NCBI GenBank assembly: GCA_036677145.1
Contig: JAKFFF010000101.1
Span: 1 to 64,000, forward strand
Direction of reading: 5' to 3'
DNA length: 64,000 nucleotides
From: CADEED01 sp036677145
Lineage (GTDB): Bacteria > Pseudomonadota > Gammaproteobacteria > Steroidobacterales > Steroidobacteraceae
Shown here one piece after another: positions 45,971 through 56,645 of this stretch; the stretch's first letter is position 1; each line of letters begins with the position of its first letter. The position numbers and the translations under genes are program-made. The notes below the pieces were generated by a model, which saw only the letters and a program-made list of their open reading frames with translations, was not told the origin of the DNA and searched no databases.

Positions 45971-48900
45971 ATGCGCGATCGCGTCGCCACCTTTCTGGAG
46001 CACTTCTCGCGTCCTCGCGTCATGCAAATCGTTTGCGTGTGCGTTGCGCTCGGCGTCACCGCGTGCGCAAAGGATCCGAGAACCGAGCTGGTGCCGGTGC
46101 TCACCCGGGATTACACCATCACGGGTGATGAGCGCCCGCAGCTCGAGCTTGAACTGACTGCCGGGTCCTGGCTGATCGAGGTGCGCGAGCGCGACATAGA
46201 TCTGCGCGTCGTCACCGAAGTCGCGGGAACGCGCACCGAACTCACGGACCGCGTACCCCGGCACGGCCTGCACGCGCAGGTAGTTAGTGTATCGGCGCCC
46301 GCGCGGCTCATCGTCGAACTGCAGAGCGCCGATCACCGCAAGAACGTGGGGCACGGCCTTCTGAACATCTCGCGCTGGTCACATCCGGCCGCGACGGCGC
46401 CAGGCGAGCTGGAACGCGGATTCGCGGCATTCGGCGTCGCGGGCCAACAGACCGCACTCAACACGGCCGAAGGCAAGACTCTCGCGGCCGACAAGCTGCA
46501 CGAGGCGGTGAAACATTTCGAGGCGGCGGGCGACGATGCCGCGCGCGCGCAGGCTTATTACACACTCGCCCATCTGCAATACGCCGGGCGCGACGAATGG
46601 GCCGCGGCGATCCGCGCATCCGAGGCCGCGCGGGAAACGTACGACTCGGCCGATGACGATCTGGGCGTGCAGAATTCCGAGACTCTTCGCGCCGCCGCCG
46701 AACTCGAACTCGCGGCCGCGATGAAGGCAAGTCTGCAGCGCGCTGAACAGGCTGCGCTATACGAAACGGGCGACCGGCGGCTCGCCATCGCGGCCGAATA
46801 TTTCGCGGCCCATTCGCAACCGATCCGTGCCGCTTACGCGGTGAACATGCGGGGCATCGGTGCGCTGTTCGTCGGCAACTATGAGAAGGCTGGCAGCTTC
46901 TTCGCGCGCGCAGTCGAGATGGCGCGTGCGAACAGAGACGTCGGCGAAGAGGCCAGATCGCTCTCGAACCTCGCCTGGGTGCACAACCGGCTCGGCTACA
47001 TCGCGCAGGCTGCAGAGGAATACGAGGCGTTATTACCAATGGTCGAGCGCGATCGCCAACCGAGGCAGTACGCGATCACCTTGACCAATTATGGATTCTG
47101 CCTCATCGCGCTGGGCCAGTTCGATCGCGCCCTTGCGATGGACACCGAGGCGCTCGAGCTGTTCACGATGAATGGTCAGAAGCAGGAACGAGCCCTGACG
47201 CTGGCCGCGCTCGCAGGTCTGCACCTTCGCATTGGCGACAGCGAACGCGCTCTGGAAATCGCGCGGGCCGCGATCGCGGAACAAGGTCAGGTCGGCGACA
47301 CGGAGGGTCAGGCGGCCACCATGCGTGTTGCCGGCAATGCCGCCGCCGCGCTCGGGCATCACGAAAGCGCACTCGATTTTCTGAGGAAGTCAGCCGCCAT
47401 CGACGGCAATAAAAATGGTGTCGCGCGCACACGCGTATTGATCGCGCGCGAGCTGCGCGCCGCGGGCGACCTGGCGGCCGCGGAGCGCGAGCTCACCGCG
47501 GCATCCACCTCGACCAATCAGCTCGTGCAGGCCGAGGCGCTCGAGGAACGCGCGCGATTGCAGTTCGCGCAGGGAGCCAACGCCGCGGCGATCGAAACGC
47601 TGCGCACCGCGGATCAGCGTTACGCGAAACTCGGACTCGAGTTCAATCGCATCGAGACGAGTACCGCGCTGTCGCGTGCCTTGCTTGGCGCGCGCGACGT
47701 TCACGGCGCGGCGGCCGCCGCCGATGAAGCCGTGAAGATCGTCAGCCGGATCCGCACGGGCTCGGCAAATCCGGAGTGGCGCGCGCGCTTCCTCGCGGCC
47801 CGTTACGCGCCCTACGAGGCACGCATTGCCGCGGATTTCGCCGACCCCGACGATGCGGCGCGCGTGTGGCGCGCGTTCCGTCGTGCCGAAGAGGTGCGTG
47901 CACGCTCGCTCGCCGACGAACTGGCGCACGACGCGCGACATCGAAGTGCGGCACTCGACCCCGCGCAGGAACAGCTGCGCGCCAAGCTCACGGCACAACA
48001 GCTGCGACTCGAGACGCGCGTGCAGCGACAAGACGTCGACGACGAGGACACGGTCGAGCTGCGGCGCTCAATCGAGGAAACCCGCGCGCAGATAGATGCG
48101 ATGCGGGAATCGGTGGAGGCCCGCGCGTCGACGTTGCCCGAGTCGCTTGCGCGGGTGCAGGAACGTCTGCCGCCGGAGACCGCGGTGCTAGCCTATTTCG
48201 TCGGCGATGCGACTTCGCACGGCTGGCTGCTCACGCGTCGCGAACTGCGGCACATCCCGCTCGCCGGACGCGCGGAACTGCAGCGCGCGATCGACTCCTT
48301 CGTGGCCGCGCAGCGTACTTCGCAATCCGCGCGTACCGAGGAGCGGAGCCTCGGCGCGGCGCTGCTTGGAACACTGCTCGATGGCATCGGCGAAAAGCGC
48401 CTCCTGATAATCCCGGATGGCCCGCTCAACGACGTGCCGTTTGCGACGCTGGCGCGTTCCGGCGAGGACCAGATGCTCGTCGACCGCTTCGTGCTCGGTT
48501 ACGCGCCATCACTCGCGCTGGCGATGCAGGTGCCGCAGCGCACACCCCTGGCGGCAACGCGTGTCGCGGTTGTTTCGGATCCGGTCTACGCGCCCGACGA
48601 TCGCCGGCTGCGGCTCGCCGCCTCTGTACCTTCCGGAAACTGGCGCGGCGCACTGCCGCCGCCGTCCACGAATCTCACGCGACTGCCGTACTCCGCGCTC
48701 GAAGCGCGCGCCGTCGTGAAAGCCATCGGCACGGCCGACACCATTCAGCTGACCGGGTTCGACGCGAACTCCGAGCGCGTCTTGCAGCTGCCGGCCAGCG
48801 AACTCGCCGTCCTGCACTTCGCGACGCATGCGATCGCGCGCCGCGATTCGCCCGACCAGTCCGCGCTGTACCTGAGCGAATACGGATCGGACGGCGCGCT

Positions 48901-49246
48901 GCGATCCGATGCGCGGCTCACCGCCAGCGACATCGCCCGTACCGGCCTGCGCGCAAACGTCGTGGTGCTGTCCGGCTGCGCAACGGGCGACGGCGGCAAG
49001 CTGCGCGGCGAAGGTGTACTCGGGCTCACTTATGGATTCCTCGCCAATGGCTCCCGATCCGTCGTCGCGGCGCTATGGCCCATCGAAGACGCCGCCACGG
49101 CGCGTTTCATGAACGAGTTCTATCTCGCCTATCGCGAGTCGGGCCGCGCGGCGGATGCGCTGCGCACGGCGCAGTTGCGCACGCGCGGCACCACGGCATC
49201 AGCGGTGTGGTCGAGTTTCGTGGTGCGGGCAAACGAATTCCCGTGA
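45971..49246 (+). CDS. TPR-CHAT lipoprotein 2 (caspase-like protease)
   Basis: A 1091-residue paralogue of the preceding gene, similar along its whole length. A lipid signal ends near LGVTAC; an inner ATG at 46022 would give a more normal signal and could be the real start. The same N-terminal domain (SWLIEVRERDIDLRV), TPR block (QFDRALAMDTEALELF) and CHAT domain are present. The dyad is His953 in LHFATHAIARRD and Cys1003 in VVLSGCATGDGG. The two proteins differ most in the TPR region, as if they bind different partners. It heads a run of co-directional genes ending with the sigma factor and its neighbour. Confidence 0.85.
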   Translation: MRDRVATFLEHFSRPRVMQIVCVCVALGVTACAKDPRTELVPVLTRDYTITGDERPQLELELTAGSWLIEVRERDIDLRVVTEVAGTRTELTDRVPRHGLHAQVVSVSAPARLIVELQSADHRKNVGHGLLNISRWSHPAATAPGELERGFAAFGVAGQQTALNTAEGKTLAADKLHEAVKHFEAAGDDAARAQAYYTLAHLQYAGRDEWAAAIRASEAARETYDSADDDLGVQNSETLRAAAELELAAAMKASLQRAEQAALYETGDRRLAIAAEYFAAHSQPIRAAYAVNMRGIGALFVGNYEKAGSFFARAVEMARANRDVGEEARSLSNLAWVHNRLGYIAQAAEEYEALLPMVERDRQPRQYAITLTNYGFCLIALGQFDRALAMDTEALELFTMNGQKQERALTLAALAGLHLRIGDSERALEIARAAIAEQGQVGDTEGQAATMRVAGNAAAALGHHESALDFLRKSAAIDGNKNGVARTRVLIARELRAAGDLAAAERELTAASTSTNQLVQAEALEERARLQFAQGANAAAIETLRTADQRYAKLGLEFNRIETSTALSRALLGARDVHGAAAAADEAVKIVSRIRTGSANPEWRARFLAARYAPYEARIAADFADPDDAARVWRAFRRAEEVRARSLADELAHDARHRSAALDPAQEQLRAKLTAQQLRLETRVQRQDVDDEDTVELRRSIEETRAQIDAMRESVEARASTLPESLARVQERLPPETAVLAYFVGDATSHGWLLTRRELRHIPLAGRAELQRAIDSFVAAQRTSQSARTEERSLGAALLGTLLDGIGEKRLLIIPDGPLNDVPFATLARSGEDQMLVDRFVLGYAPSLALAMQVPQRTPLAATRVAVVSDPVYAPDDRRLRLAASVPSGNWRGALPPPSTNLTRLPYSALEARAVVKAIGTADTIQLTGFDANSERVLQLPASELAVLHFATHAIARRDSPDQSALYLSEYGSDGALRSDARLTASDIARTGLRANVVVLSGCATGDGGKLRGEGVLGLTYGFLANGSRSVVAALWPIEDAATARFMNEFYLAYRESGRAADALRTAQLRTRGTTASAVWSSFVVRANEFP

Positions 49247-49294
49247 TGCCCGCGGAAAAGTAGTTCGATAAATCCATAAACTGAGGAGTCGCTC

Positions 49295-49846
49295 ATGTTC
49301 AATAATCTTCGGCAGAGGGCCGGCAAACGCGGTGTTGCGATGGGAGCCGCGCTGCTGGTCGTCGCAACCCTGGCGATGGCGGCCGACGGAGTGGATGACG
49401 CTCTCGCCGGATGGCTCGGCCGTGAGTTCACCATCGATTCGTCGAGCATCACGGAATCCATTCCGGTGGGCGGGAAACTCACGTTCGTCTACGACTCGGA
49501 CGATCAGGTGGTCCGCGTCTGCACACGCACGGGGCCGACGCAGCGTCATTCCTGGCGCAGTGATTTCTCCGCTCCGTGCAGCGTGACGCTCACGTTCACC
49601 CGCGGCGAGCGTTATTGCACCATCGAGGATGTAAACACCGGAAACGCGGAAGTCCTGTCCGCGTGCCATCGGCTGCGCAGCCGCGAAGTTTCGATGACGC
49701 CGAAATCGGCGCGCGGCGCCGTCGAGGTACAGGACATGCTGGTATTTCTCGTGGAAGGAGAGCGCAAGGGCAAACACGCCATCTCGATCCTGGTCGACTC
49801 CCCGGCGCGTGTAACCGCCGAAGGCTCGGCAACGGGAAAAGATTGA
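49295..49846 (+). CDS. Small secreted protein of the CHAT/subtilase cluster
   Basis: A 183-residue protein with a signal peptide (ending near LAMAAD). The mature chain is beta-rich with four cysteines (in VRVCTRTG, APCSVTLT, RYCTIED and SACHRLR) that could give two disulphides. A DSDDQVVRV strand and GKLTFVYDS come early. I recognise no family. It starts 48 bp after CHAT gene 2, after GAGG, and its stop overlaps the subtilase start. Its place suggests that it is a substrate, inhibitor or partner of the proteases around it. Confidence 0.75.
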   Translation: MFNNLRQRAGKRGVAMGAALLVVATLAMAADGVDDALAGWLGREFTIDSSSITESIPVGGKLTFVYDSDDQVVRVCTRTGPTQRHSWRSDFSAPCSVTLTFTRGERYCTIEDVNTGNAEVLSACHRLRSREVSMTPKSARGAVEVQDMLVFLVEGERKGKHAISILVDSPARVTAEGSATGKD

Positions 49847-51387
49847 TCGCACGCGCGCCAGCGCGGCGATTCGGCGCGACACTGCTGCCGATTGCGGCAG
49901 CGGCATCGTTTGCTGCGTCGTTAGCGCTGGCCGCGGTTCCGCAACTGTGCCCCGACGGCGGCGCGTGGGCTTCGCAGCGCGCGCCGGCGTCACTCACCAA
50001 CTACCTGGAATCTCTCGGCGACAACACCTTCGATTTGCGCGCCGTGTGCGCGAACTGGGCGGGAACTTTCTCCCGGCGGCACCGCGCGTTCGCAAACGGC
50101 AAGGTCTCCGAGGATCCGCAACCCGCTCGCCTGATCCTGTTTCCCGCACCCGGCACTGACATGGGCCGGTTTGCGCAGTGGCTGGCCCGCGGCGGCGCGG
50201 CGCGCCATGTCGAGGTGGCGCAGCGCTTCGTCGTCGCGACATTCGCCCGGCGGACATCGGCGGCGAAACTGCGCAAGTTGCTCGATGCGCCTCAGGTCGA
50301 ATACGCCGAACCCGATTGCGATGGGCCGGATTTCCTCACGACCTCCATGGCGAAGACGCCCGAGGCGGTCCAGCGCTGTTGGCAACGCGGCGCGCAACCG
50401 ACCTTTCCCAATGACCCGTGCATGGACGAGCTGTGGGGTCACCGGATGATCGGTTGGGATTCCGCCGTAGCCGCGCGATCCCTGCCGCGCCTCGTCGCGG
50501 TGCTCGACTCCGGAATCGATGCAGCGCACGAAGACCTGGCGCGAAACGTCATGCGGCGCGTACACACGCACCGGCCGCCGCGTTCGCAGGGAATGCAGAT
50601 CAACCGGCGCTGCGCGACCAGCGGTCGCTGTTATCCGCACGGGACCGAGATGGCGGGCACCATCGGCGGCCGCATGGACAACGGCATCGGGGTTGCGGGG
50701 GTCGCGCCCAACAGCCGGTTGCTGCCCATCGTGATCAGCCAGGTGGATCGGGGGCTCCTTGGAAGGCTGTCGACCATTGCCGAAGGTATCGATTCCGCCG
50801 TGCTCGATGACGCCGACATCATCAACATAAGCGCGAAATGGCCCGTCGACAGCCGGGCGATCTCCGAATCGGTGCGGGCGGCGGTCATGGACGGGGGTGG
50901 CAAGCGCCGCCTGCTGGTCACTGGATACGCCACCAGCCTCGACAGCGACGACAGCGTGCGCGAGTACTTTCCCTCGCAGTATCGCTGCCTGCCCGGCGTG
51001 GTCGCCGCGGTCCCGGCCGACATGCGGGGGCACGAATTGTCCAATCCCGTGTCGCGGCCGAATGCGAACGACGGCCGAATTCAGGCACCTGGCGTGGACA
51101 TCGTCGTTACAACCACCGAGAATTCCGAGCGAGGCTACGCGTTATCCGAGTCCGCCGGCGCATCGAGCGCCGCGGCCTACGTTTCCGGCGCCGTAGCGCT
51201 CATCTGGGGCAGCCCGCCGCTGAACAAATGCGACGCCCAGCAGATAAAGCAATTGCTGTTTTGCAGGAGCAAAAGCGGCAACTCAACGCGGTACCCATGG
51301 GTTCATGTCAATTTCCTCCGAGAACTCGCGGACATCGATCCAGGTGCTGACTGCCGCGCCGCAATGGAGGCGCTCGGCTGCAGCTAA
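49843..51387 (+). CDS. S8 (subtilisin-like) serine peptidase
   Basis: A 514-residue protein read from TTG at 49843, which overlaps the previous stop (TTGA). From there a signal peptide follows (FGATLLPIAAAASFAASLALAA). A longer frame upstream would run through the previous gene and is not favoured. The triad is intact: Asp222 in VAVLDSGID, His266 in CYPHGTEMAGTIGG, and Ser441 in AGASSAAAYVSGAVALIW. An inhibitor-like prodomain lies between about 45 and 160. Cysteines around the active site hint at disulphides and export. The protease is likely activated by cutting its prodomain; its target is unknown. Confidence 0.85.
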   Translation: MIARAPARRFGATLLPIAAAASFAASLALAAVPQLCPDGGAWASQRAPASLTNYLESLGDNTFDLRAVCANWAGTFSRRHRAFANGKVSEDPQPARLILFPAPGTDMGRFAQWLARGGAARHVEVAQRFVVATFARRTSAAKLRKLLDAPQVEYAEPDCDGPDFLTTSMAKTPEAVQRCWQRGAQPTFPNDPCMDELWGHRMIGWDSAVAARSLPRLVAVLDSGIDAAHEDLARNVMRRVHTHRPPRSQGMQINRRCATSGRCYPHGTEMAGTIGGRMDNGIGVAGVAPNSRLLPIVISQVDRGLLGRLSTIAEGIDSAVLDDADIINISAKWPVDSRAISESVRAAVMDGGGKRRLLVTGYATSLDSDDSVREYFPSQYRCLPGVVAAVPADMRGHELSNPVSRPNANDGRIQAPGVDIVVTTTENSERGYALSESAGASSAAAYVSGAVALIWGSPPLNKCDAQQIKQLLFCRSKSGNSTRYPWVHVNFLRELADIDPGADCRAAMEALGCS

Positions 51388-51411
51388 CTACCCGCGCGCG
51401 GCGGGCGCCGC

Positions 51412-52080
51412 GTGAGCGCTCCGGCCGTCGACGAGATCGAGCGTATCGTCGCCGCGGCGTTGACCGGTGATCGCGTCGCCGAATCGCGCATGCTCGAAGC
51501 ACTGCGCCCGGGTGTGCTTTCAGTGCTGCGTTACGGGGCTTTCAGCCGCTGGGTGGACCCCGAAGACCTTTCACAGGAAACCTTGCGCATCGTCGTGGAA
51601 CGAGTCCGTTCGGATTCCATCGACGACCCGCGCAAACTGTTCGCATTCGCCGCGGCGACCGCGCGCAACCTCGCGCTCAACTCGGCCCGCAAGATGCTGC
51701 GCCAGCAGACCGTGGTGGACTCCGATCTCATCGACGAGCTCGCGCAGAACCTCGAGATGGAGCCCACGGATCTGTCCGAGTCGGACGATCGTCACCTCGC
51801 GCAGGCCGTGGCCGCGCTGCTCGACGAACTACCCACCGAACGCGACCGGCAGCTGCTCATGCGCTTCTATCTAGACGGAGTCGACAAGCAGGTACTCTGC
51901 CGCGAGCTCGGGCTTTCCCTTAAGCATTTCGACCGCGTGCTCATGCGCGCCCGGTCACGGCTGCGCACCATCATCGAACGCCGGGCCCCGCACCTCGCGC
52001 TGGTGGCTCGGGTGACGTCGATTTTGTTGCCGGTCGGCATCTCTTTCACGTTTTGGGTGAGAGTTTTTGGCCCCTGGTGA
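51412..52080 (+). CDS. ECF-type sigma factor with hydrophobic C-terminus
   Basis: A 222-residue protein with GTG start at 51412. Region 2 spans about residues 20-95 (WVDPEDLSQETLRIVVERV, then FAFAAATARNLALNSARK), and region 4 about 130-185 (LLDELPTERDRQLLMRFYLDG with GLSLKHFDRVLMRARSRLR). This is a sigma-70 family factor of the ECF kind. The last 25 residues (ALVARVTSILLPVGISF and on) are hydrophobic and could sit in the membrane, which is unusual. It begins 25 bp after the subtilase and likely directs transcription of the cluster. Confidence 0.85.
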   Translation: MSAPAVDEIERIVAAALTGDRVAESRMLEALRPGVLSVLRYGAFSRWVDPEDLSQETLRIVVERVRSDSIDDPRKLFAFAAATARNLALNSARKMLRQQTVVDSDLIDELAQNLEMEPTDLSESDDRHLAQAVAALLDELPTERDRQLLMRFYLDGVDKQVLCRELGLSLKHFDRVLMRARSRLRTIIERRAPHLALVARVTSILLPVGISFTFWVRVFGPW

Positions 52081-52092
52081 CACAAGTCACTC

Positions 52093-52848
52093 ATGAAGTC
52101 TTTTGATCGCCAATCCCTCGAAGAGCAGTGCAGGCTCGTCCCGCGTTATGTCGCAGGCGACCTGTCGCGGTCCGAACGCGCCGAGTTCGAGGCGTGGCTG
52201 ATCGCATCCCCCGAGCTTGCGTCTGAAGTTGAAATGGAACGCCGCCTGCGGCGTGGCATGGCGAGCGCCGCTCGCCGTGGCTGGCTCAGACGTGGTGCAT
52301 CGCAAGAAGATAGCCGCAGCCACCGCTGGCGATTTGCGGTCGCGGCCGGCTTCGCCGGCGCCTTCGCGCTGGGTTTTGCGCTGCTCGCCTCACGCAACGA
52401 CACCCTGCCCGTCGATGTGACCCTCGCCCATCCGAAAGCGACTCCGACGATCCTCGCGCGCGTTGTCCGGCTCGGATCGACCCGCAGCCTCGGCACCGCG
52501 CCGGACATCATCGTCATCCCCGGTGACGCACCGGCCAGCCTCGTCATCGAACCCGACGTCGTCGTGCTGACCTGTGAGGACGGCGCCATCGAGCTCGAAT
52601 GTCCGAACGGCGCGGCGCCGCAAACACCGCAATACGCGGAATACGAACTCGACGTGGTGGCTCGTCGCGACGCGGCGCTCGCATGGCGCTCACCTCGACA
52701 GCAGCCCGCGGGCCGCGCGCTCCTGTCGTTCGCGCTCGAAGATCCGGTGAGCCTTGGCACGGGCGATTACGACCTCGTCGTGCGTGGGCATTCGGCGGAC
52801 CACGAGGAAGTCGTCGCGCGATTCTGGCTCAGGATTTCGGCCCAGTAG
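52093..52848 (+). CDS. Single-span membrane protein, probable anti-sigma factor
   Basis: A 251-residue protein. Residues 1-75 form a soluble N-terminus of the kind seen in anti-sigma factors (CRLVPRYVAGDLSRSERAEF), but without the full zinc motif. One membrane helix follows (about 78-98, FAVAAGFAGAFALGFALLAS). The periplasmic part is beta-rich with VDVTLAHPKATPTILARVV and LDVVARRDAALAWRS. It starts 12 bp after the sigma-factor stop. The layout (cytoplasmic binder, one span, sensor) is that of anti-sigma factors, here perhaps released by the cluster's proteases; this is inference. Confidence 0.7.
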   Translation: MKSFDRQSLEEQCRLVPRYVAGDLSRSERAEFEAWLIASPELASEVEMERRLRRGMASAARRGWLRRGASQEDSRSHRWRFAVAAGFAGAFALGFALLASRNDTLPVDVTLAHPKATPTILARVVRLGSTRSLGTAPDIIVIPGDAPASLVIEPDVVVLTCEDGAIELECPNGAAPQTPQYAEYELDVVARRDAALAWRSPRQQPAGRALLSFALEDPVSLGTGDYDLVVRGHSADHEEVVARFWLRISAQ

Positions 52849-52861
52849 ATCGCCGCCTTGC

Positions 52862-52878
52862 AGGGTCGTCACGACCCT
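52862..52878. terminator. Short hairpin between convergent genes
   Basis: AGGGTCG (52862-52868) pairs with CGACCCT (52872-52878) around a three-base loop, 14 bp after the anti-sigma-like gene. There is no T-run, so it may be weak. It could serve either strand since the HNH gene converges here. Confidence 0.45.
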
Positions 52879-52892
52879 CCGTCTGCAGAAAA

Positions 52893-53630
52893 TCAGCTCA
52901 GATAACGCTTGATGCGCGCGTGCAGCGGGGAATGCCGCGGGAAGTGCGCGCGCAGATATTCCATCTGGTCGGCGAGCACGCGCCGGCCTTTGAGGAAGAT
53001 GTACTCGGCATAGGTCGGCGTGAACGGCACGGCGATGAGCTGCATCTTCGCCTGCTCGGGCGTGCGTGATGCCTTGAGGTTGTTGCAGCGGCGGCATGCC
53101 GCGACGACATTCGTCCACACGTCTCGTCCACCCTGGCTGAACGGCCGGATGTGATCGCGCGACAACTCACGGACCGGGAAACGCTGCGCGCAGTAAAGAC
53201 AGAAGTGCGCATCGCGCCGGAACAGCGTCTGGTTGTTCAGCGGCGGCACGTAGTCGTGGCGCGTGTTGCCGGGATTGCCCGTGTGGCCCACGGTCGCGAC
53301 GATGGAGTTCACCTCGAGCACGGTGCGAAATCCCGTGCGGGCGCTGACTCCACCGTAAAGCTTGAACAGCGGACTGCCGCAGGTGTACGCGACCTGTTCC
53401 TGGTGATAGAGCCGGGCCGCTTCCTTGTAGTCGATCCACTCGAGCGGCATTCCCGACACGTCCGTGCGCAGCACGAGTTGGGAGAGCGCGCGACCGACGT
53501 CGCTCGCGATGAGGTACAGATCATTGCCGAGGCCGTGATCCGCTTTTTCCAGATCGATGCCCAACATTGGGCATGTAAGATAAGCCAGTCGTGTGCGAGA
53601 ATTCAACGGCGCAACACGTTCATTTAACAC
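52893..53630 (-). CDS. HNH endonuclease
   Basis: A protein of about 245 residues. I take GTG at 53630; ATG at 53567 is an alternative, and the choice is not certain since neither has a clear ribosome site. The HNH core is in the C-terminal half: HFCLYCAQRFPVRELSRDHI, with CxxC and the Asp-His pair, RPFSQGGRDVWTNVVAACRR and CNNLKASRTPE, which complete the zinc and catalytic site. The N-terminal part (SGMPLEWIDYKEAARLYHQE) is shared by the group. Such proteins nick or cut DNA; the biological role is unknown. It is divergent from pntAA. Confidence 0.85.
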   Translation of the reverse strand: MLNERVAPLNSRTRLAYLTCPMLGIDLEKADHGLGNDLYLIASDVGRALSQLVLRTDVSGMPLEWIDYKEAARLYHQEQVAYTCGSPLFKLYGGVSARTGFRTVLEVNSIVATVGHTGNPGNTRHDYVPPLNNQTLFRRDAHFCLYCAQRFPVRELSRDHIRPFSQGGRDVWTNVVAACRRCNNLKASRTPEQAKMQLIAVPFTPTYAEYIFLKGRRVLADQMEYLRAHFPRHSPLHARIKRYLS

Positions 53631-53698
53631 GGGAAAAAAAGGGCTTCGGCAACACAGCCAGAGGCCGTTCCTGATTTGGGAAAGGGGAGTCAAGCCAA

Positions 53699-54826
53699 AT
53701 GCCGATCACGATAGGCGCGCTGCGCGAGAGCGCGCCCGGTGAAACTCGTGTCGCCCTCGTTCCCGAGGTCGTCGACAAATTCATGGCTGCGGGCGCCCGG
53801 GTGCTGCTCGAGCCGGGGGCCGGGATCCGGGCCCAGTTCCCCGATGCGCTGTACAAGAAGGGCGAATGGGCCGGTAGTTCGTCCGCGGTGCTGTCCCAGG
53901 CCGACGTCCTGCTCACCGTGGCGCCCCTGACCGTCGAGCAGATCGGACAGCTCAAGCCCGGCGCCGTGGTGGTCGGTTTCCTCCAGCCGCACGCACGCCA
54001 GGCTGAAGTGAAGGCGCTGCGCGACCGCAAGATCACCAGCTTCGCGGTCGAGCTGATTCCGCGCATATCGCGCGCCCAGTCGATGGACGGGCTCTCCTCG
54101 CAGGCGTCCCTCGCCGGCTACAAGGCCGTGCTGATCGCCGCCAACAACCTCGAAAAATTCATGCCGATGCTGACCACCGCCGCGGGCACCATTCGCCCGT
54201 CCCAGGCGCTCATCATCGGCGCCGGCGTCGCCGGATTGCAGGCCATTGCCACCGCGCGGCGGCTCGGCGCCGTCGTCGAGGCGTATGACGTCCGCAGCGC
54301 GACCCGCGAACAGGTGAAGTCGCTGGGTGCGAAATTCGTCGAGACCGGCGTCAGTGCCGATGGTGTCGGCGGATACGCGCGCGAACTGACCCCCGAGGAA
54401 AAGGCGAAGCAGCAGGAAGCGCTCGACGCGCGCATTGCCGCCGCCGACACCGTCATCTCGACGGCGTCCGTGCCAGGCCGCAAGGCGCCGGTCATCATTT
54501 CGAAGGCCGCGGTCGAGCGCATGCGCGCCGGCTCCGTGATCGTCGACATTGCCGCCGAGCAGGGCGGCAACTGCGAGCTCACGAAGGCCGGTGAAACCGT
54601 CGTGCACAACGGCGTGAAGATCCTGGGCCCGGTGAATCTCGCCGGCAGCCTCGCCTACAACGCCAGCGAGATGTACGCCCGCAACTTGCTCAATTTCCTC
54701 AAACCGGCGATCGAAAAGTCCGGCGATCTGAAGATCGACTGGACCGACGAGGTCTTTGCCGGCGCCGTGCTCACGCACGATGGCGCCATCAAGCACGAAG
54801 CCACCCGCAAAGCGGTGGAAGGTTAA
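53699..54826 (+). CDS. pntAA: NAD(P) transhydrogenase alpha subunit, part 1
   Basis: A 375-residue soluble subunit (domain I) that binds NAD(H). It starts after AAGGGGAG. The alanine-dehydrogenase-like fold begins with GALRESAPGETRVALVPEVV and has the nucleotide-binding loop IIGAGVAGLQAIATARRLGA and RKAPVIISKAAVERM. In the split form the alpha chain ends here and its membrane part is the next gene. With pntB it couples proton flow to hydride transfer from NADH to NADP+. The gene begins a tight operon of three. Confidence 0.96.
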   Translation: MPITIGALRESAPGETRVALVPEVVDKFMAAGARVLLEPGAGIRAQFPDALYKKGEWAGSSSAVLSQADVLLTVAPLTVEQIGQLKPGAVVVGFLQPHARQAEVKALRDRKITSFAVELIPRISRAQSMDGLSSQASLAGYKAVLIAANNLEKFMPMLTTAAGTIRPSQALIIGAGVAGLQAIATARRLGAVVEAYDVRSATREQVKSLGAKFVETGVSADGVGGYARELTPEEKAKQQEALDARIAAADTVISTASVPGRKAPVIISKAAVERMRAGSVIVDIAAEQGGNCELTKAGETVVHNGVKILGPVNLAGSLAYNASEMYARNLLNFLKPAIEKSGDLKIDWTDEVFAGAVLTHDGAIKHEATRKAVEG

Positions 54827-54832
54827 GCACCC

Positions 54833-55137
54833 ATGACCGGAATAGTTGCGCTCTACATCTTCATGCTCGCGGCCTTCACCGGCTACGAGATCATCGCCAA
54901 GGTGCCGGTGATCCTGCACACCCCGCTCATGTCGGGATCGAACTTCGTGCACGGCATCGTGCTGGTCGGCGCCATGGTCGCGCTCGGCGGCGCGGTGACG
55001 CCGCTCGAGAAGATCATCGGCTTCGTCGGCGTGTTGCTGGCCGCCGGCAACGCGGTCGGCGGCTACGTGGTCACCGAGCGCATGCTCGAGATGTTCAAGT
55101 CTTCCGGCGCGAAGAAGAAGACCGGAGGCGGTCACTG

Positions 55138-55138
<1 letters not shown>
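54833..55138 (+). CDS. pntAB: NAD(P) transhydrogenase alpha subunit, part 2
   Basis: A 101-residue membrane subunit with three predicted helices (IVALYIFMLAAFTGYEII, NFVHGIVLVGAMVALGGAV, IIGFVGVLLAAGNAVGGYVV), forming part of domain II, the proton channel. It starts six bases after pntAA. The C-terminal tail is basic (GAKKKTGGGH). Its stop overlaps the pntB start by one base, so translation is coupled. Confidence 0.96.
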
Positions 55139-56571
<1,433 letters not shown>

Positions 56572-56601
56572 CGGCGGCCGGACGCTCTTTGAAATTCACG
56601 G

Positions 56602-56625
56602 ACGCCGGCTTTGCCGGCGTTTTCC
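56602..56625 (+). terminator. Rho-independent terminator of the pnt operon
   Basis: ACGCCGGC (56602-56609) and GCCGGCGT (56613-56620) form a stem with a TTT loop followed by TTTCC. It lies 30 bp after the pntB stop, and just before the convergent yqhA-like gene. Confidence 0.85.
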
Positions 56626-56645
56626 TTCGTGGGGCGCAGCCCCTT

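Noticed and set aside
47776..49263. A 495-codon plus-strand frame inside CHAT gene 2
   Set aside because: Shifted frame of the CHAT gene, very Arg/Ala-rich, no start context; the CHAT frame has the intact catalytic residues.
49576..49842. Upstream extension of the subtilase frame to 603 codons
   Set aside because: It overlaps the secreted-protein gene in another frame and would hide the signal peptide; the TTG start at 49843 fits better.
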